DNA from: Nansenia antarctica
Lineage: Eukaryota; Chordata; Actinopteri; Argentiniformes; Microstomatidae
Assembly: GCA_963989245.1 (NCBI GenBank)
Contig: OZ022349.1
Location: 30,992,193-31,056,192, forward strand
Length of the DNA: 64,000 bases
Direction: 5' to 3'
Part shown: one piece after another, positions 21,246 to 32,974 of the stretch
Numbering within the stretch: the stretch's first letter is position 1
Layout: each line of letters begins with the position of its first letter
Translations under genes and position numbers: made by a program
Notes under the pieces: generated by a model
What the model was told of the DNA's origin: nothing
Seen by the model: the letters and a program-made list of their open reading frames with translations, nothing else
Database searches by the model: none

Positions 21246-21837
21246 CTCTCCTCAGTCATCTTAACACGTCCACCAGCCAGCTTGTCATTTATATGTTGTC
21301 TCTGTGGGTCTGCTAACGTATTACTTTGCTGACATAACCTCCTGCATGTCCCAGCTAATCAGACTTGTCAGACTTTCCATCCAAGACCTCGATAAGTGAA
21401 ATCCACTGCACCTCATGAGGAATCAAAACATAAAAAATGCATCCCACCTCACATCTCAGAACCGCAATATAACTAAATTAAAATGGCTTCCAAAAGAACA
21501 CTTCAAGTCTCGACTGTGGCGTCACTGGGAAGGGCAGCTAGAAAAATATTAAGCGATAACAAGTAACGTGAAATGCGAAAATAATGTGTGGAAAAACAAT
21601 TAGAGGGTTTAAATATGATGCCATTTAGCTGATGGGTTTGCTACATTTGTTTACCAGTCTGGGTCTGTTTCTGACGATTACAGGAGCCTTCTGGGATCTC
21701 ATCTGTGCTGTGCAACTTTTCGCAGAGCGAGTGTGTTGACTGTGGCTCAGATATGGCGCTGGGAGGCGGGAAAATCCATTTGGTACGTTCTATTGGACCA
21801 GTGGATCAATGGGCCCGGAACTCACCAAACACCGGAC

Positions 21838-21881
<44 letters not shown>

Positions 21882-22707
21882 CTCCGCATGGGAGAAGGAG
21901 AACACACACGCAGAGGCATCAAGCTGTGGTAGTTTTAAGTTTCTGTAAAAAACTACAAACAAAAACAGGATCGTTATATTGGGTTGCTTGAATAAACATT
22001 TCATAAACATTTAAAATAATTTCAACTGCAGCATTGTGCAGCGTCTGTTTGTTCGCCACGCAGCGAGATGTTGTATATTATGGGATGCAGAGCACTTTCA
22101 TCTCATTAATGCTGCTACTTCCCCCTGAGTCAAAGTGCAGATTATAAAGCATTTGATCTTAAAAGGCTGGCTTTTAGCAGATCAAATATTTTTGTGCTTT
22201 CTTATTTTGTTTTGGTGAGTAGAAATGCTACCGACCAAAAAGTCTTTAAGGATTAATTCACCCAATGAGCTTTTAGATTAAAAGCAGAGAGGGTTTATTA
22301 TGTTGTTTTGCCTTGGATAATTGATTGGTCTGGTAACTGACCTCATTACAGTTCATAGGACAAACAACATTTTTTTTTGTGCAGGCCAGGTGAGAGGGTC
22401 TGCAAGTTAAATAAGAATTAAAAATAAGTGTTTCCTTTTAGATAATTAGGCATAGTCTTGAATAAAATAGTAGGCAATTACCATAAGCTGACAGAACAGC
22501 TGCCCAGAAGCGGGTGGACAAAATATTCATTTAGGCATCTTTCAACGGGGGAAAATCCTTGCGAGTTGGTCACAGCTGATTCAATAAAGGTTGAGAAATA
22601 TGCTAATCTAGACAAGCTAAAAGCTAATAGTGAGAGGTCGTCTCAGGGCACCAAGGCTTCACAAGTGTAATCCCAAACAGAGACGCTGCCAGACTGAGAA
22701 AGACATT
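21246..22707. other. Unassigned sequence
   Basis: AT-moderate sequence without a convincing ORF, apart from a 44-bp CAA triplet run at 21838-21881. No known element was recognised. Confidence 0.4.
21838..21881. repeat. (CAA)n triplet microsatellite
   Basis: About 14 CAA units. It is non-coding. Confidence 0.95.
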
Positions 22708-22835
22708 GGCTGCGTTCGTAAATTCACTCTGAGAGCACCGGGCTCAACGTCACAAAGGGACCAAGTAATTTGATTGGACGAGAGGCATTCCATGAGCGCC
22801 GATCAGATTTCCAGAGTGAATTTATGAACTCAGCC
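22708..22835. mobile_element. 128-bp MITE (GGCTGCGTTCGTAAATTCACTCTG ends)
   Basis: The 24-bp termini are inverted: the left reads GGCTGCGTTCGTAAATTCA and the right, on the minus strand, GGCTGAGTTCATAAATTCA. It has no coding capacity. Size and ends suggest a hAT-type MITE, but no target duplication was seen. Confidence 0.6.
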
Positions 22836-23012
22836 GCAGTCTGAGTCAGAACGTTCCAGGCGACAGGAGCAGGTGGGCCGGTGCCAGCGAACATTCCCCG
22901 CACCCACACCGAATTAAACTCACAGGAGAGAGTTTGGTAAAAAAGTACTCTGCAGTAATTCCATTTACTGCGTTATTGGGTTACCTCAGATAGCAGTGTG
23001 TCTGTGACGGGG

Positions 23013-24024
23013 TGTATCTTTTCATGAATCACTCTCAGCTGGATGGCTCACGTTCATTTATTCTGCAGAACAACAGTGCATCAATTTCTGGACACGGGAC
23101 TTGCAGGGTCATCGAGCTACATTCGTCTCAGTGGTTAAGAATGCACTGACCCATATAGTAGTCACTCACACTACACAAATTATAACAATAATATAAAACA
23201 AAAATACAAAATGTGTAGACTACATAAATCTTCACTTGTGTGATCATATAGTGGTATCAATTTAACAACAACAACAAGAAATCATAACATCCAAATGCAT
23301 GGAAAAACCACGCACTTGGAATACGCATGCGCACCACGTGCAACAATGGCTGCTACCTGACTGCTAGGTAAGCCGCGAGCGTGTTGCAAACTAGCGAGGT
23401 GGAAGACCCAACCTCATACAATACGGTCTACTAACAGAACAACAGACATATAATAACACAACAATAATAATATTACCTGCAGAACAACAGTGCATACATT
23501 TCTGGACACGGGACTTGCAGGGTCATCGAGCTACATTCTAAAATGATGTTACACACGGACATTCACGTTAGCTCCATCATTGTTAACAACAGAAAACTCA
23601 CATTAACAAACTCGTGATATGTTCCAAACTAACATACTATGAATGGGAAACTCAAAACAGCTATCTTACTTATCAAACATTCAAATAAAACATAGGTACA
23701 TTAATAATCTCTTAAATTATATGCAATCTCAGACCCTGCAGAAAACATGACCTTACCGTCTCAGTGGTTAAGAATGCACTGAGGGAGATCACGTTACGTC
23801 CCGTGCAATTGCACTGTCCAGCTATATTTACACAGCATCCGGGTCACGGACACAGCATCCGGGTCACTGACACAGCATCCGGGTCACGGACACAGCGTCC
23901 GGGTCACGGACACAGCGTCCGGGTCACGGACACACCCCGGATATACCACGTCATTAAACCCCTAGAAGGCGCAGTTTATACCTATTTTAGCTATAATTGA
24001 ACTTGCCCTTTCTACTCCGTTACA
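23013..24024 (-). repeat. 3' LTR of Gypsy 1 (left, 1012 bp)
   Basis: It begins TGTATC and ends GTTACA on the plus strand. It holds five copies of a 20-bp unit CACAGCATCCGGGTCACGGA at about 23830-23930, against four in the other LTR. The 20-bp length difference between the LTRs equals one unit. Confidence 0.9.
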
Positions 24025-24367
24025 TACACCCCCCTTAAATTATACTAAAATGGGGCAACAGCATGAAAACCGGAGGACAGTAAAAAAAAACAGGAGCGAA
24101 AAAACAAACAAATGACAAAACAAAAAAAAACAACGTGGATCTCGAGCACTGATGTACCAAAACTCAACATTATAAATTCTTCCATAAGAAGTGTGTAAGG
24201 ACAGATTGGTACCAAAACCCGTACTTATCACAGAGGAGAAAGAGATGCCATCTACATCCCACAGTTGTACATAACTTTGCCCTTACAAGAGGATCTCATG
24301 ACTCTAGGTCACGACTCAGACCGGAAGCAAAATAAATAAAGAAAAAAAAACTGGATGCACTACGCCC
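24025..24367 (-). other. Gypsy 1 3' untranslated region
   Basis: Sequence between the Pol stop and the 3' LTR, with A/T-rich stretches and the polypurine tract at its end. No env-like frame is present. Confidence 0.7.
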
Positions 24368-27299
24368 CTACATAGACGCCGCAATGAAACTAAATGCAGA
24401 ACTTATGAAAGGCTCAGTACTCCCTTTAAGCATCTGCCCTGACATCTCACAAATAAGCCTATTTGGGTTCCTAACACTCCTCCCACATCTCGTGACAACT
24501 GATGGAACTTGAGCACTCTGTGAACGTGTGCAAACTACCTGCTCCGGCTCAACCTCAACTAGAATTGGAAGGTCACCATGGGCATCACATCTAGCTTCAG
24601 GTGAGTGTACTGTGTCACATACTGTGTCAGGGGGATAATCAGTGTGGCAGTCAGGTACAGAGTCATCAGGAACACTATCCAGCAACTCATCTGGTCGGTC
24701 TTCCTTCGAGGCATTCGGCACGGGCATAATCCCTCCGTTGACTTCTTCCTCATGGATGCTCTCTGCCCCCGCGTGCTCAGGCGACTCCAAGACCCAGTCC
24801 CTGGTGCGCAACCGAGAGGCCTCTTCAACATCAGAGGTGACAGAGCCCTGAACACTGGCACAGGAAGCTATAGACTGCGACTCCTCTAGGGATGCCGGGT
24901 TCCCATCTTGTTCCGGAACTGTCAAGAAGTCAACCGGAAGCAGCATGTTCCTGTGTACAACCTTCTCTCTATTCGTGACAACATCTCTGATCCTGTACAC
25001 GTTGATGTCCGATCTCACAGACACCACATCGAAAGGAGTTGATTCCCACCGGTCTGCGATCTTCTTCTTCCCTCTCTCACCTCGATTGGCAAGCAGCACT
25101 TTGTCACCAACACCCAACGGCAGTCCTCTGACCTTCCGGTTGTACAGTTTGGCGTGGCGATCTTGTTCCCTGATGGCATTCCTTTGAGCGATCTGTGCTG
25201 CTTCAGAAAGATCTCTCCTCAGATGTTGCACAAACTCATGACGACTGACAACGGCATCATCCTCCAGCACATGATGAAACATGACATCCACGGGCAGCCG
25301 TGGGACCCGTCCGAACATCAGGTAGAATGGCGCGAAGCCCGTGGTCTCATGCACAGTGGAGTTGTAGCAGAAGGTCAGTGTCTGGAGCATCTGTGGCCAC
25401 CTGGACTTGCTCAGTGGAGGGAGGGCCCTTATCATGCCCCCGAGGGTCCTGTTGAACCTCTCTGTGACGCCGTTGCCCATGGGGTGGTATGGAGTCGTAT
25501 GGGACTTATGCACACCTGCCATCTCTAGTAAATCTTTTAGAAGCCGACTCTCAAAGTTAGCTCCCTGATCCGAATGGATTCTTTTGGGGAACCCATATAT
25601 GCAAAAAAACTTGTCCCATAGACAGCGGGCAACTTGTTTCGCAGTCTGGTTCCGACAGGGGAAGGCAAGAGCTACTTTAGAAAAATGGTCCGTAACAACA
25701 AGAACATCAATGGTCTTCTTGTCGCTCTGCTCTGCGGTCCAAAAATCGATGCACACTAAGTCCATAGGAGCTGAAGTGCGGATGCTCTCAAGAGGTGCTC
25801 GGGCGTGTGGTTCAGGAGTCTTCCCCAAAATACATCTCTGACAGTGCTTCACGTGATTCTCAACATCCCTCTGCATGCCTGTCCAGAAGAATCGTTCACT
25901 GGCCAGAGAGGATGATCTTGAGCGACCCTGGTGGCCAGCAGCATCGTGGACTCCATGCAAGACTTGTCGCTTCAGAGCTTCTGGAGTGACGAACTGAAAG
26001 ATCCTCTTGTCCCTGATGCGGTCTCTCTTCACACGGTAGAGGAGTCCACTACGCACTCTCAACTTCTTCCAGTGTTTCAACAGCCTGAGCACACAGCTAG
26101 ACTCAGCTGTTCTCTCGTGTGCATTTGGTTTCCTATGTCGCTGCATATAAAAGAGAACCCTGCTCACTACAGCATCTTGTTGCTGAAGATTGTGTAATTG
26201 ACTCTGTGGGATGGCGATGGAAGGGTCTTCCTCGGGCAATTGCAAATACTCCGGATTAATGTAGGGCAGCTGAGAAACACCCCCAGTACGATGGACGTCC
26301 ATGACAGCAGACACCTCCTCAGCACTAATGGCACCTCCAGAAGACTCAGGACTCAGGACCTCATCTGTGTCGACATCAGTGTGCTGAACACCTTGACAGT
26401 TGGTAGTCAGCCGGAAAGCGTCCTGCACCGTACCAGCCACTACTCCATTCACCTGATCCAGCAAGGACAGGTAAGGCTCCCTCACCAGGCGATGGCTCAC
26501 ACAGGACTTAACAAATGGCTCACGGCTCAGCGCATCAGCGACTATGTTCCTAGGCCCTGGGATATAATTCAGATCGAAATCATATGCAGCAAGTTTGGCC
26601 ACCCACCTCTGTTCGCATGCATCTAACTTGGGCTTCGTTAGGATGTAGGTCAAGGGGTTGTTATCCGACCACGCTGTGAAATGCACTCCCTTCAGCCAGT
26701 GGGAAAACTTCTCGCATACAGCCCACTTCAATGCCAGGAACTCAAGTCGGTGAGCTGGATAGTTCAACTGAGCATGTGACAGCGTCCTACTAGCGAAGGC
26801 AACTGGTCTTGCAACTTTATCACCAGGCTGGAGCTGAGAGATGACGGCGCCAATCCCATCGAATGAAGCATCCACTGCTAGGATAAATGGCTTTGCGAAA
26901 TCAGGATGGGCCAGGGTTACAGAATTCAGGAGATCGCGCTTCAATGTCTCGAAAGCATCCCTACACTCGGGCGTCCAGTCAGCTGGTTTGAGCTTTACAA
27001 GATTGTGACATTTCTTCACTGGTTTTCTCCCTCTGCGTGCCTTTTCTCCAGCGTTCTGTCCAGAGAGAAGCTTGAATAGGGGTCTGGCCTTAGAGGAACA
27101 ATCTTCAATGAAGTGCTGATAGTAAAGCATCATGCCCAAGAAGGACCTAATCTTCTTCTGTGAAGGAGACACCCCATCACTGTCCATCAGATCGGATACC
27201 TGTACTTGGCTAATGGCTTCAACCTTTCCAGGGTCCGTCTGCACTCCTGACTCATTGATGATATGGCCGAGAAACCGTACTGATTTCCGCAGAAGATAG
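24368..27299 (-). pseudogene. Gypsy 1 Pol, second part: RT end, RNase H, integrase (downstream of the stop)
   Basis: It continues the pol frame after the TAG. In order: the end of RT (FLGMMLYYQHF), RNase H starting LAVDASFDGIGAV with SDNNPLTYI, an HHCC integrase zinc domain (HDAAGHQGRSR, then CQRCILGK), an integrase core with the acidic triad in CIDFWT, HSDQGANFE and TERFNR, and a long C-terminal tail of about 250 residues rich in acidic and Ser residues. All domains look full length and undamaged apart from the upstream stop, which would leave this part untranslated. Confidence 0.85.
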
Positions 27300-27301
27300 C
27301 A

Positions 27302-29092
27302 CTACTTTGGAGCCAATTTGAGATTGTTGTACTTCAAACGAGAGAAAAACATCTCTAGACGCTCGAGTGCCAGCTGTTCTGTAGGAGCGAAGACCATAAC
27401 ATCGTCTAGGTAGCACAATAGACTGGTGAAATTCTGATCCCCAAAGATCGAGAGCATCATCCGCATGAACGTAGCCGGGCTGTTGGACAACCCTTGAGGC
27501 ATCCGGTTATATTCATGCAGGCCAAAGGGAGAGGAGAACGCAGTGTATTTCTTGTGGTCCTCGTGTAAAGGCACGTTGTAGAAACCAGAGGTAAGGTCCA
27601 TTGTGGAGAAGTAGGCATTACCACCTAGTGCAGCCAGCGCGTCAGCCTGATGAGGCAGCGGATGTGCGTCTTTCGTTGTCCTCGCATTAAGCCATCTGAA
27701 GTCCGTACAGATGCGCAATCCTCCATCCTTCTTCCACACAAGAACCAAGGGCGAGGCATATTCGCTGTTGGACTTACGAATTATGCCCTTCTCCTCCATG
27801 TCGTTGATGGCAGACCTCAGCTTCTCGTAGTGGTTCGGTGGCACTCTGCGGTAGGGCAGGCGAAATGGCCTCTCGTCCACCAGATGTATCTTGTGCACGA
27901 AGTCAGACGCCTCACCACAGTCCAACTTGTGGCGTGAAAAGATTGACTCGTATTTCACAACAAGCTGACAAAGCTTCTCTCTCCACAGGTCAGAGACTTC
28001 ACACGCGTCCAAGTCTAGGTCGCGTAGACCAAGTTCCTCCAGTGCCTTTCTGATGTCTTCTTTGGGCCTTGCTACAGACTCACCAGTCACGGATTGTGGG
28101 GAAGACTGAATGTGGTCGGGCGGGGACAGATCTTCAGCGGCAATGCAGGGGAACACGTCCGCCAATTTGGTGTTTCGCTTCAGCACTACCGGCTCACCGG
28201 TGGGATTCACAACCTTCATAGGCAGCCATCGGTCGCCCCACATCGGCGTAACAACTCTGCCAACCAGAACTTTATTCGGTCTGCATCTGGACTGAGTTGG
28301 TTCCACAACCACCGTACTGCCCTCTGATATAGGTGCCGACACAGGGAGTCTGCCCCATACAAGATGCTCACTATTTGGCTGTAGCACCACACACTGTTGT
28401 AGCTTCAGTGTGCCAACCTTCTCAGGCACTGTCTCACCCCTCCATCTCTCTGTATTGGAGAGGAGAGAGAAGAAGTGATGACAGTCCCCATCACTGCCAC
28501 CACCATGTTCAGATATCAGTCGCCAATAGCTGTCAGTCTTCCTCATCAACTCTAGGATTTTCTTGATGCCATTACTGCCTAGTATCATGTCATCGGTCTG
28601 TCCAGGCACCACAAGCATTGGGATGACCATCTTGCAGTCATACACCACCACATCGACATTGTATATTGCCTTAGGTACAACTCGGTGACCACCACATCCT
28701 ATGATAATGACATCATCAGCGGGGCATCCTCTCAGATCAGGGTTACGCTGCAAGAGACGCGCCTCCGCAGCCTCGCTAAGCGTGCATGCCATAGAACCAC
28801 TGTCTATCATCGCTCTAAGAGAGACATCTGCAGCGGAGACAGTGGTGTAGAATAAACTATCAGACCTTTGGACTCGGTGTAGACCTTGAAATACTACTGT
28901 TTTGTTCGAAGGCGCTCTGGAGATGAATGACTTGTATGTTGACTCACAATCAGCCATTTCATCATTGGGAGAGATATCAACAGGATCTGCACAGTCCTCC
29001 CTTGAATGCAGATCTATAAGTTTCCCTGCTGCGCCGACTGGGCACGCCCCTGCATCGGACACTTGGATCTGGGGTGTCCAGGCGAATGGCAC
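27302..29092 (-). CDS. Gypsy 1 Pol, first part: protease and reverse transcriptase (ends at an in-frame stop)
   Basis: The open frame overlaps the end of gag. An aspartic protease motif DSGS lies at about residues 97-100. RT begins near residue 400 with the conserved PYRRVPP and DGGLRICTDFRWLN blocks, and the catalytic YLDD is at about 561-564. Translation stops at TAG (27302-27304, minus strand), in the middle of the RT thumb/connection region. The continuation at 24368-27244 is in the same frame, so pol is interrupted by one nonsense codon rather than a frameshift. The first in-track residue is not a true start, since Pol is probably made as a Gag-Pol fusion. Confidence 0.85.
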   Translation of the reverse strand: MPFAWTPQIQVSDAGACPVGAAGKLIDLHSREDCADPVDISPNDEMADCESTYKSFISRAPSNKTVVFQGLHRVQRSDSLFYTTVSAADVSLRAMIDSGSMACTLSEAAEARLLQRNPDLRGCPADDVIIIGCGGHRVVPKAIYNVDVVVYDCKMVIPMLVVPGQTDDMILGSNGIKKILELMRKTDSYWRLISEHGGGSDGDCHHFFSLLSNTERWRGETVPEKVGTLKLQQCVVLQPNSEHLVWGRLPVSAPISEGSTVVVEPTQSRCRPNKVLVGRVVTPMWGDRWLPMKVVNPTGEPVVLKRNTKLADVFPCIAAEDLSPPDHIQSSPQSVTGESVARPKEDIRKALEELGLRDLDLDACEVSDLWREKLCQLVVKYESIFSRHKLDCGEASDFVHKIHLVDERPFRLPYRRVPPNHYEKLRSAINDMEEKGIIRKSNSEYASPLVLVWKKDGGLRICTDFRWLNARTTKDAHPLPHQADALAALGGNAYFSTMDLTSGFYNVPLHEDHKKYTAFSSPFGLHEYNRMPQGLSNSPATFMRMMLSIFGDQNFTSLLCYLDDVMVFAPTEQLALERLEMFFSRLKYNNLKLAPK

Positions 29093-30405
29093 TGGAAGCA
29101 GAGCCTCTGGTCACGGCAGTGAGTCCAAGCAGAGTGTCTAGCGTCGCCACACACAGCACACGGCAGGTTATTCAGACCCTCAATCCTGGGGGGGCTGGGT
29201 CTATACTGCTTGTTTGACATGTCCTTAGCAGGAGCAGACTTCTCCACTAGGACTTTCTCTAGCATTGAGATGATACGTTCAAAGGCCTCTGCCCCCTTGT
29301 CTGGGCGAGTATCCTGCTTTTCAGGTGAACACATATCAGTGCCTGACATCTCAACTCTGTTCACTAGCAAACCCTCACTGGGCCTTTTACTCACGGCTGC
29401 GGCAACACCGTTCGAGCACACCTGAGTGTGGAACTCGTCAAGTACATCTTGGACCTCTACAGCAGTCCACTTATCGATCGTCTTTGATCTGAAAGTCATG
29501 GCAAGCTCTTTGGATGGACAGTTCCTGATGAACATACGTGTCACCTCCAGGAGAGGGCACTCAAGTGTTTTACCTTGTTCTTTGAGGCGATCAGTGGCAA
29601 CATCTGCAGCTTGATTGAGGCGTAGCCAGTAGTCATACGCTTCCTCACCACTCTTCGGCAGCGTGGTGTAGAAGTCGGCTAGGGGGATAGGTGAACAGGG
29701 AACAGCAGCAAAATGCTTACGTAGAAGACCATAGATGGCCTCTGGGTTTTCAGCGACATTAATGCCACTGCTCCTCGTCCCATACTTCACTACATCCTTA
29801 GCCCTGCCCCTGAGATGGGTGAATATTTCTTCCGCCTGCTGATCTGCTCTGATGTTCGCCTTTTTCACATAACTCTTCATTATGTCTTCCCACTCACGCA
29901 CATTCACTGCGTCCTTATCATCCCCTCTGAACGTTGGAGGCTCCTTCACCCTCCTGTGAGGTACCAACTGGACTTGGGACAGGTCTAGACTCTGGGTGGA
30001 TGTATCAGTGGGCGTGGTCTGTGCATGCGCAGTGCTAAGAGGAGGTAGCGTTGAGTCAAGGCGTGCAAGTATGCTATCTGCCAGCTGTAGACCAACATCT
30101 CTAATTATGTCACTCATCTGGCTCACTACATTAGGTAACTGGAAAGCAGAGATTGGGGATGGGGCATCACTGACCCGTGTGCTCGGTGCATGATCAATGT
30201 CGTGGCTCTGAGAAGGAACTGTGTCCCCACTAACTGAAAGGGCCCCAGCAGCATCCTGACTACCCACAACATGAACATCACCCCCCTGAACAGGACTATC
30301 ATAACTCAACACTGGAATCCCCCTACCTCCACTGAGGAGGATCGCTCTACCCCTCCCAATGCTACTGCTTAGTGGCGTACTGAAACAACCTGGTCTGTGG
30401 CTCAT
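29014..30405 (-). CDS. Gypsy 1 Gag (capsid/nucleocapsid), 463 aa
   Basis: The ATG at 30405 on the minus strand lies about 280 bp inside the 5' LTR. The central part looks like a retrotransposon capsid region (TFRGDDKDAVNVREWEDIM, then FTHLRGRAKDVV). Near the C-terminus two zinc-knuckle-like motifs appear: CAVC...H...C, and a canonical CX2CX4HX4C as CFQCHSPGHPRSKC. It would form cytoplasmic particles and bind the element RNA (family knowledge). The stop overlaps the pol frame by about 78 nt. Pol is in the -1 frame relative to gag, which suggests programmed frameshifting. The frame is intact. Confidence 0.85.
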   Translation of the reverse strand: MSHRPGCFSTPLSSSIGRGRAILLSGGRGIPVLSYDSPVQGGDVHVVGSQDAAGALSVSGDTVPSQSHDIDHAPSTRVSDAPSPISAFQLPNVVSQMSDIIRDVGLQLADSILARLDSTLPPLSTAHAQTTPTDTSTQSLDLSQVQLVPHRRVKEPPTFRGDDKDAVNVREWEDIMKSYVKKANIRADQQAEEIFTHLRGRAKDVVKYGTRSSGINVAENPEAIYGLLRKHFAAVPCSPIPLADFYTTLPKSGEEAYDYWLRLNQAADVATDRLKEQGKTLECPLLEVTRMFIRNCPSKELAMTFRSKTIDKWTAVEVQDVLDEFHTQVCSNGVAAAVSKRPSEGLLVNRVEMSGTDMCSPEKQDTRPDKGAEAFERIISMLEKVLVEKSAPAKDMSNKQYRPSPPRIEGLNNLPCAVCGDARHSAWTHCRDQRLCFQCHSPGHPRSKCPMQGRAQSAQQGNL

Positions 30406-30686
30406 GTTGAATTACAATTCAAGAAAACAGTACTATACAGACTAATCAGATAAAGGACCAGTAAAGAAAAATGTCACCAAAACAGCAATAAAACTAAAAT
30501 AAATCACAGATCACATTCATTAATTCAACAATCCATTTGTGCATAACATCACCGAATGAACTGAGTGAAACCATACGCCGCCCACCAGACAGCACGCAGG
30601 AGCGGTCCAGCAGAGTGATCCAGCAAAGTGGTCCCGGGTCAACGTGAAGAGTTGACTTCAGGTCCACAGGTCACGGCACCAATGGG

Positions 30687-31678
30687 TGTATCTTTTCATG
30701 AATCACTCTCAGCTGGATGGCTCACGTTCATTTATTCTGCAGAACAACAGTGCATCAATTTCTGGACACGGGACTTGCAGGGTCATCGAGCTACATTCGT
30801 CTCAGTGGTTAAGAATGCACTGACCCATATAGTAGTCACTCACACTACACAAATTATAACAATAATATAAAACAAAAATACAAAATGTGTAGACTACATA
30901 AATCTTCACTTGTGTGATCATATAGTGGTATCAATTTAACAACAACAACAAGAAATCATAACATCCAAATGCATGGAAAAACCACGCACTTGGAATACGC
31001 ATGCGCACCACGTGCAACAATGGCTGCTACCTGACTGCTAGGTAAGCCGCGAGCGTGTTGCAAACTAGCGAGGTGGAAGACCCAACCTCATACAATACGG
31101 TCTACTAACAGAACAACAGACATATAATAACACAACAATAATAATATTACCTGCAGAACAACAGTGCATCAATTTCTGGACACGGGACTTGCAGGGTCAT
31201 CGAGCTACATTCTAAAATGATGTTACACACGGACATTCACGTTAGCGCCATCATTGTTAACAACAGAAAACTCACATTAACAAACTCGTGATATGTTCCA
31301 AACTAACATACTATGAATGGGAAACTCAAAACAGCTATCTTACTTATCAAACATTCAAATAAAACATAGGTACATTAATAATCTCTTAAATTATATGCGA
31401 TCTCAGACCCTGCAGAAAACATGACCTTACCGTCTCAGTGGTTAAGAATGCACTGAGGGAGATCACGTTACGTCCCGTGCAATTGCACTGTCCAGCTATA
31501 TTTACACAGCATCCGGGTCACGGACACAGCATCCGGGTCACGGACACAGCGTCCGGGTCACGGACACAGCGTCCGGGTCACGGACACACCCCGGATATAC
31601 CACGTCATTAAACCCCTAGAAGGCGCAGTTTATACCTATTTTAGCTATAATTGAACTTGCCCTTTCTACTCCGTTACA
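30687..31678 (-). repeat. 5' LTR of Gypsy 1 (right, 992 bp)
   Basis: Nearly identical to the left LTR. I found only a handful of substitutions plus one missing 20-bp repeat unit. Confidence 0.9.
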
Positions 31679-31952
31679 TGTCCATGGAGCAGAAGACAAG
31701 ACAGACTGGTCCCGCTGTGAGGTAATAGCTGTGAAGAAAAAACCCTCCAAAACTCATCAGAACCACATCCAGTATCTGGGGGTCTGTAATGGTACTGTAG
31801 TGTTTAGGCCAGTGGTTCTCAAACCTCTCCTCAGGGACCCCCAGCCGCTCCACATATTTGATCTGTTCAGCACACCTGATTCAACTAATCAAGTACAAAG
31901 CAATTATGATTAGTTGAATCAGGTGTGCTGGTGGTGGAACAGATCAAATATG

Positions 31953-32974
31953 TATATAAACTCCTCAAAAAAAGTTTGGAAACGTTATTTCAGTCGATTC
32001 TTCCTCCCCTTTAATAATACCAATTGGTATTGTATTTTATATCGTTGGAAAGCCTGATTAGTCACCTTTACAACGAGGTACAACTTGTAAGGATCCTGCA
32101 TTCGTGGAATGAGTAAAACAGCTAAACGTGTGGGTAGCGGCCCAATTTTTTTGCCAAAATCCCCTGCAATATTCTTCTGTTGGTATTCACTCTCGTTTTG
32201 AGCTTCAAGTGCTGGCAGGTGTATGTCAGTCACAGGTGTGTGACTGGCACCTGAATGGCACCTAATTGACAGGAATGATATTCTGGGGCCAGTGGCGATC
32301 CCATATCTCCAGAATCTGGGACCTAACTCCATCCTCCAGGATGACAACGCTCGCCCCCACAGAGCCAGGATCATCACAGAGCACCTCCAGTATTTGGGAG
32401 TGGAGAGGGTGGAATGGCCTGCCGTGTCCAGACCTCAACCCAATTGAACACTTGTGGGATCAGCTTGGGCGTGCTGTACGTGCCAGAGTGACCAACGCAA
32501 CCATGTTGGCTGACTTGCGGCAAATCCTAGTTGAGGAATGGGATGCCGTCCCACAGCAGAGTGTGACCAGGCTGGTGACCAGCATGAGGAGGAGGTGCCA
32601 AGCTGTTGTGACTGCATACGCTACTGAGGTCCCTGACAGTGTAAAATTAATAAAGTGTAAAAATGGCCAATATGTGTTGTTTTTTCCTTATTACTGTGGG
32701 AGAGTGCAATCATCCAATTCACCAAGCAACTCAAAACGAGAGTGAATACCAACAGAAGAATATAGGGGATTTTGGCAAATATTTTTGGGCCGCTACCCAC
32801 ACGTTTAGCTGTGTTGCTCATTCCACGAATACATGATCCTTACAAGTTTTCCTATGTTGTAAAGGTGACTAATCAGGCTTTCCAATGATATACAATACCA
32901 ATTGGTATTATTAAAGGGGAGGAATAATCAACTAAAATAACGTTTCTGAACTTTTTTTTAGGGGTTTATATATA
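31953..32974 (+). mobile_element. Tc1-like transposon with ~250-bp inverted ends, nested in the hAT MITE
   Basis: Ends of about 250 bp are inverted copies (31953-32205 against 32730-32974), starting TATATAAAC and including CGTTATTT and ACCAATTGGTATT. TA repeats at both edges fit the TA target. The centre holds a transposase remnant. Confidence 0.8.
32266..32670 (+). pseudogene. Tc1-like (DD34E) transposase C-terminal remnant
   Basis: One frame encodes CPDLNPIEHLWDQLGRAV and ends QQSVTRLVTSMRRRCQAVV, which are conserved C-terminal parts of fish Tc1 transposases and include the last catalytic Glu in NPIEHLW. The preceding DDNARPHRAR block (about 32340-32375) is in a different frame, so there is a small deletion near 32418. 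The N-terminal DNA-binding domain and the first catalytic Asp are missing. It is not functional. Confidence 0.8.

Larger units (their letters stand above)
23013..31678 (-). mobile_element. Gypsy (Ty3-type) LTR retrotransposon 1, 8.7 kb, minus strand
   Basis: Two long terminal repeats flank gag and pol on the minus strand. Just inside the right (5') LTR lies TGGTGCCGTGACC (30669-30681 on the minus strand), a good primer-binding-site candidate. Just inside the left (3') LTR a purine tract AAGGGGGGTGTA (24025-24036 on the minus strand) fits the polypurine tract. The order gag, protease, RT, RNase H, integrase is the Ty3/Gypsy order. LTR identity is very high, so insertion was recent. The flanking bases (CGGGG left, TGTCC right) do not form a target duplication. 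Confidence 0.9.
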
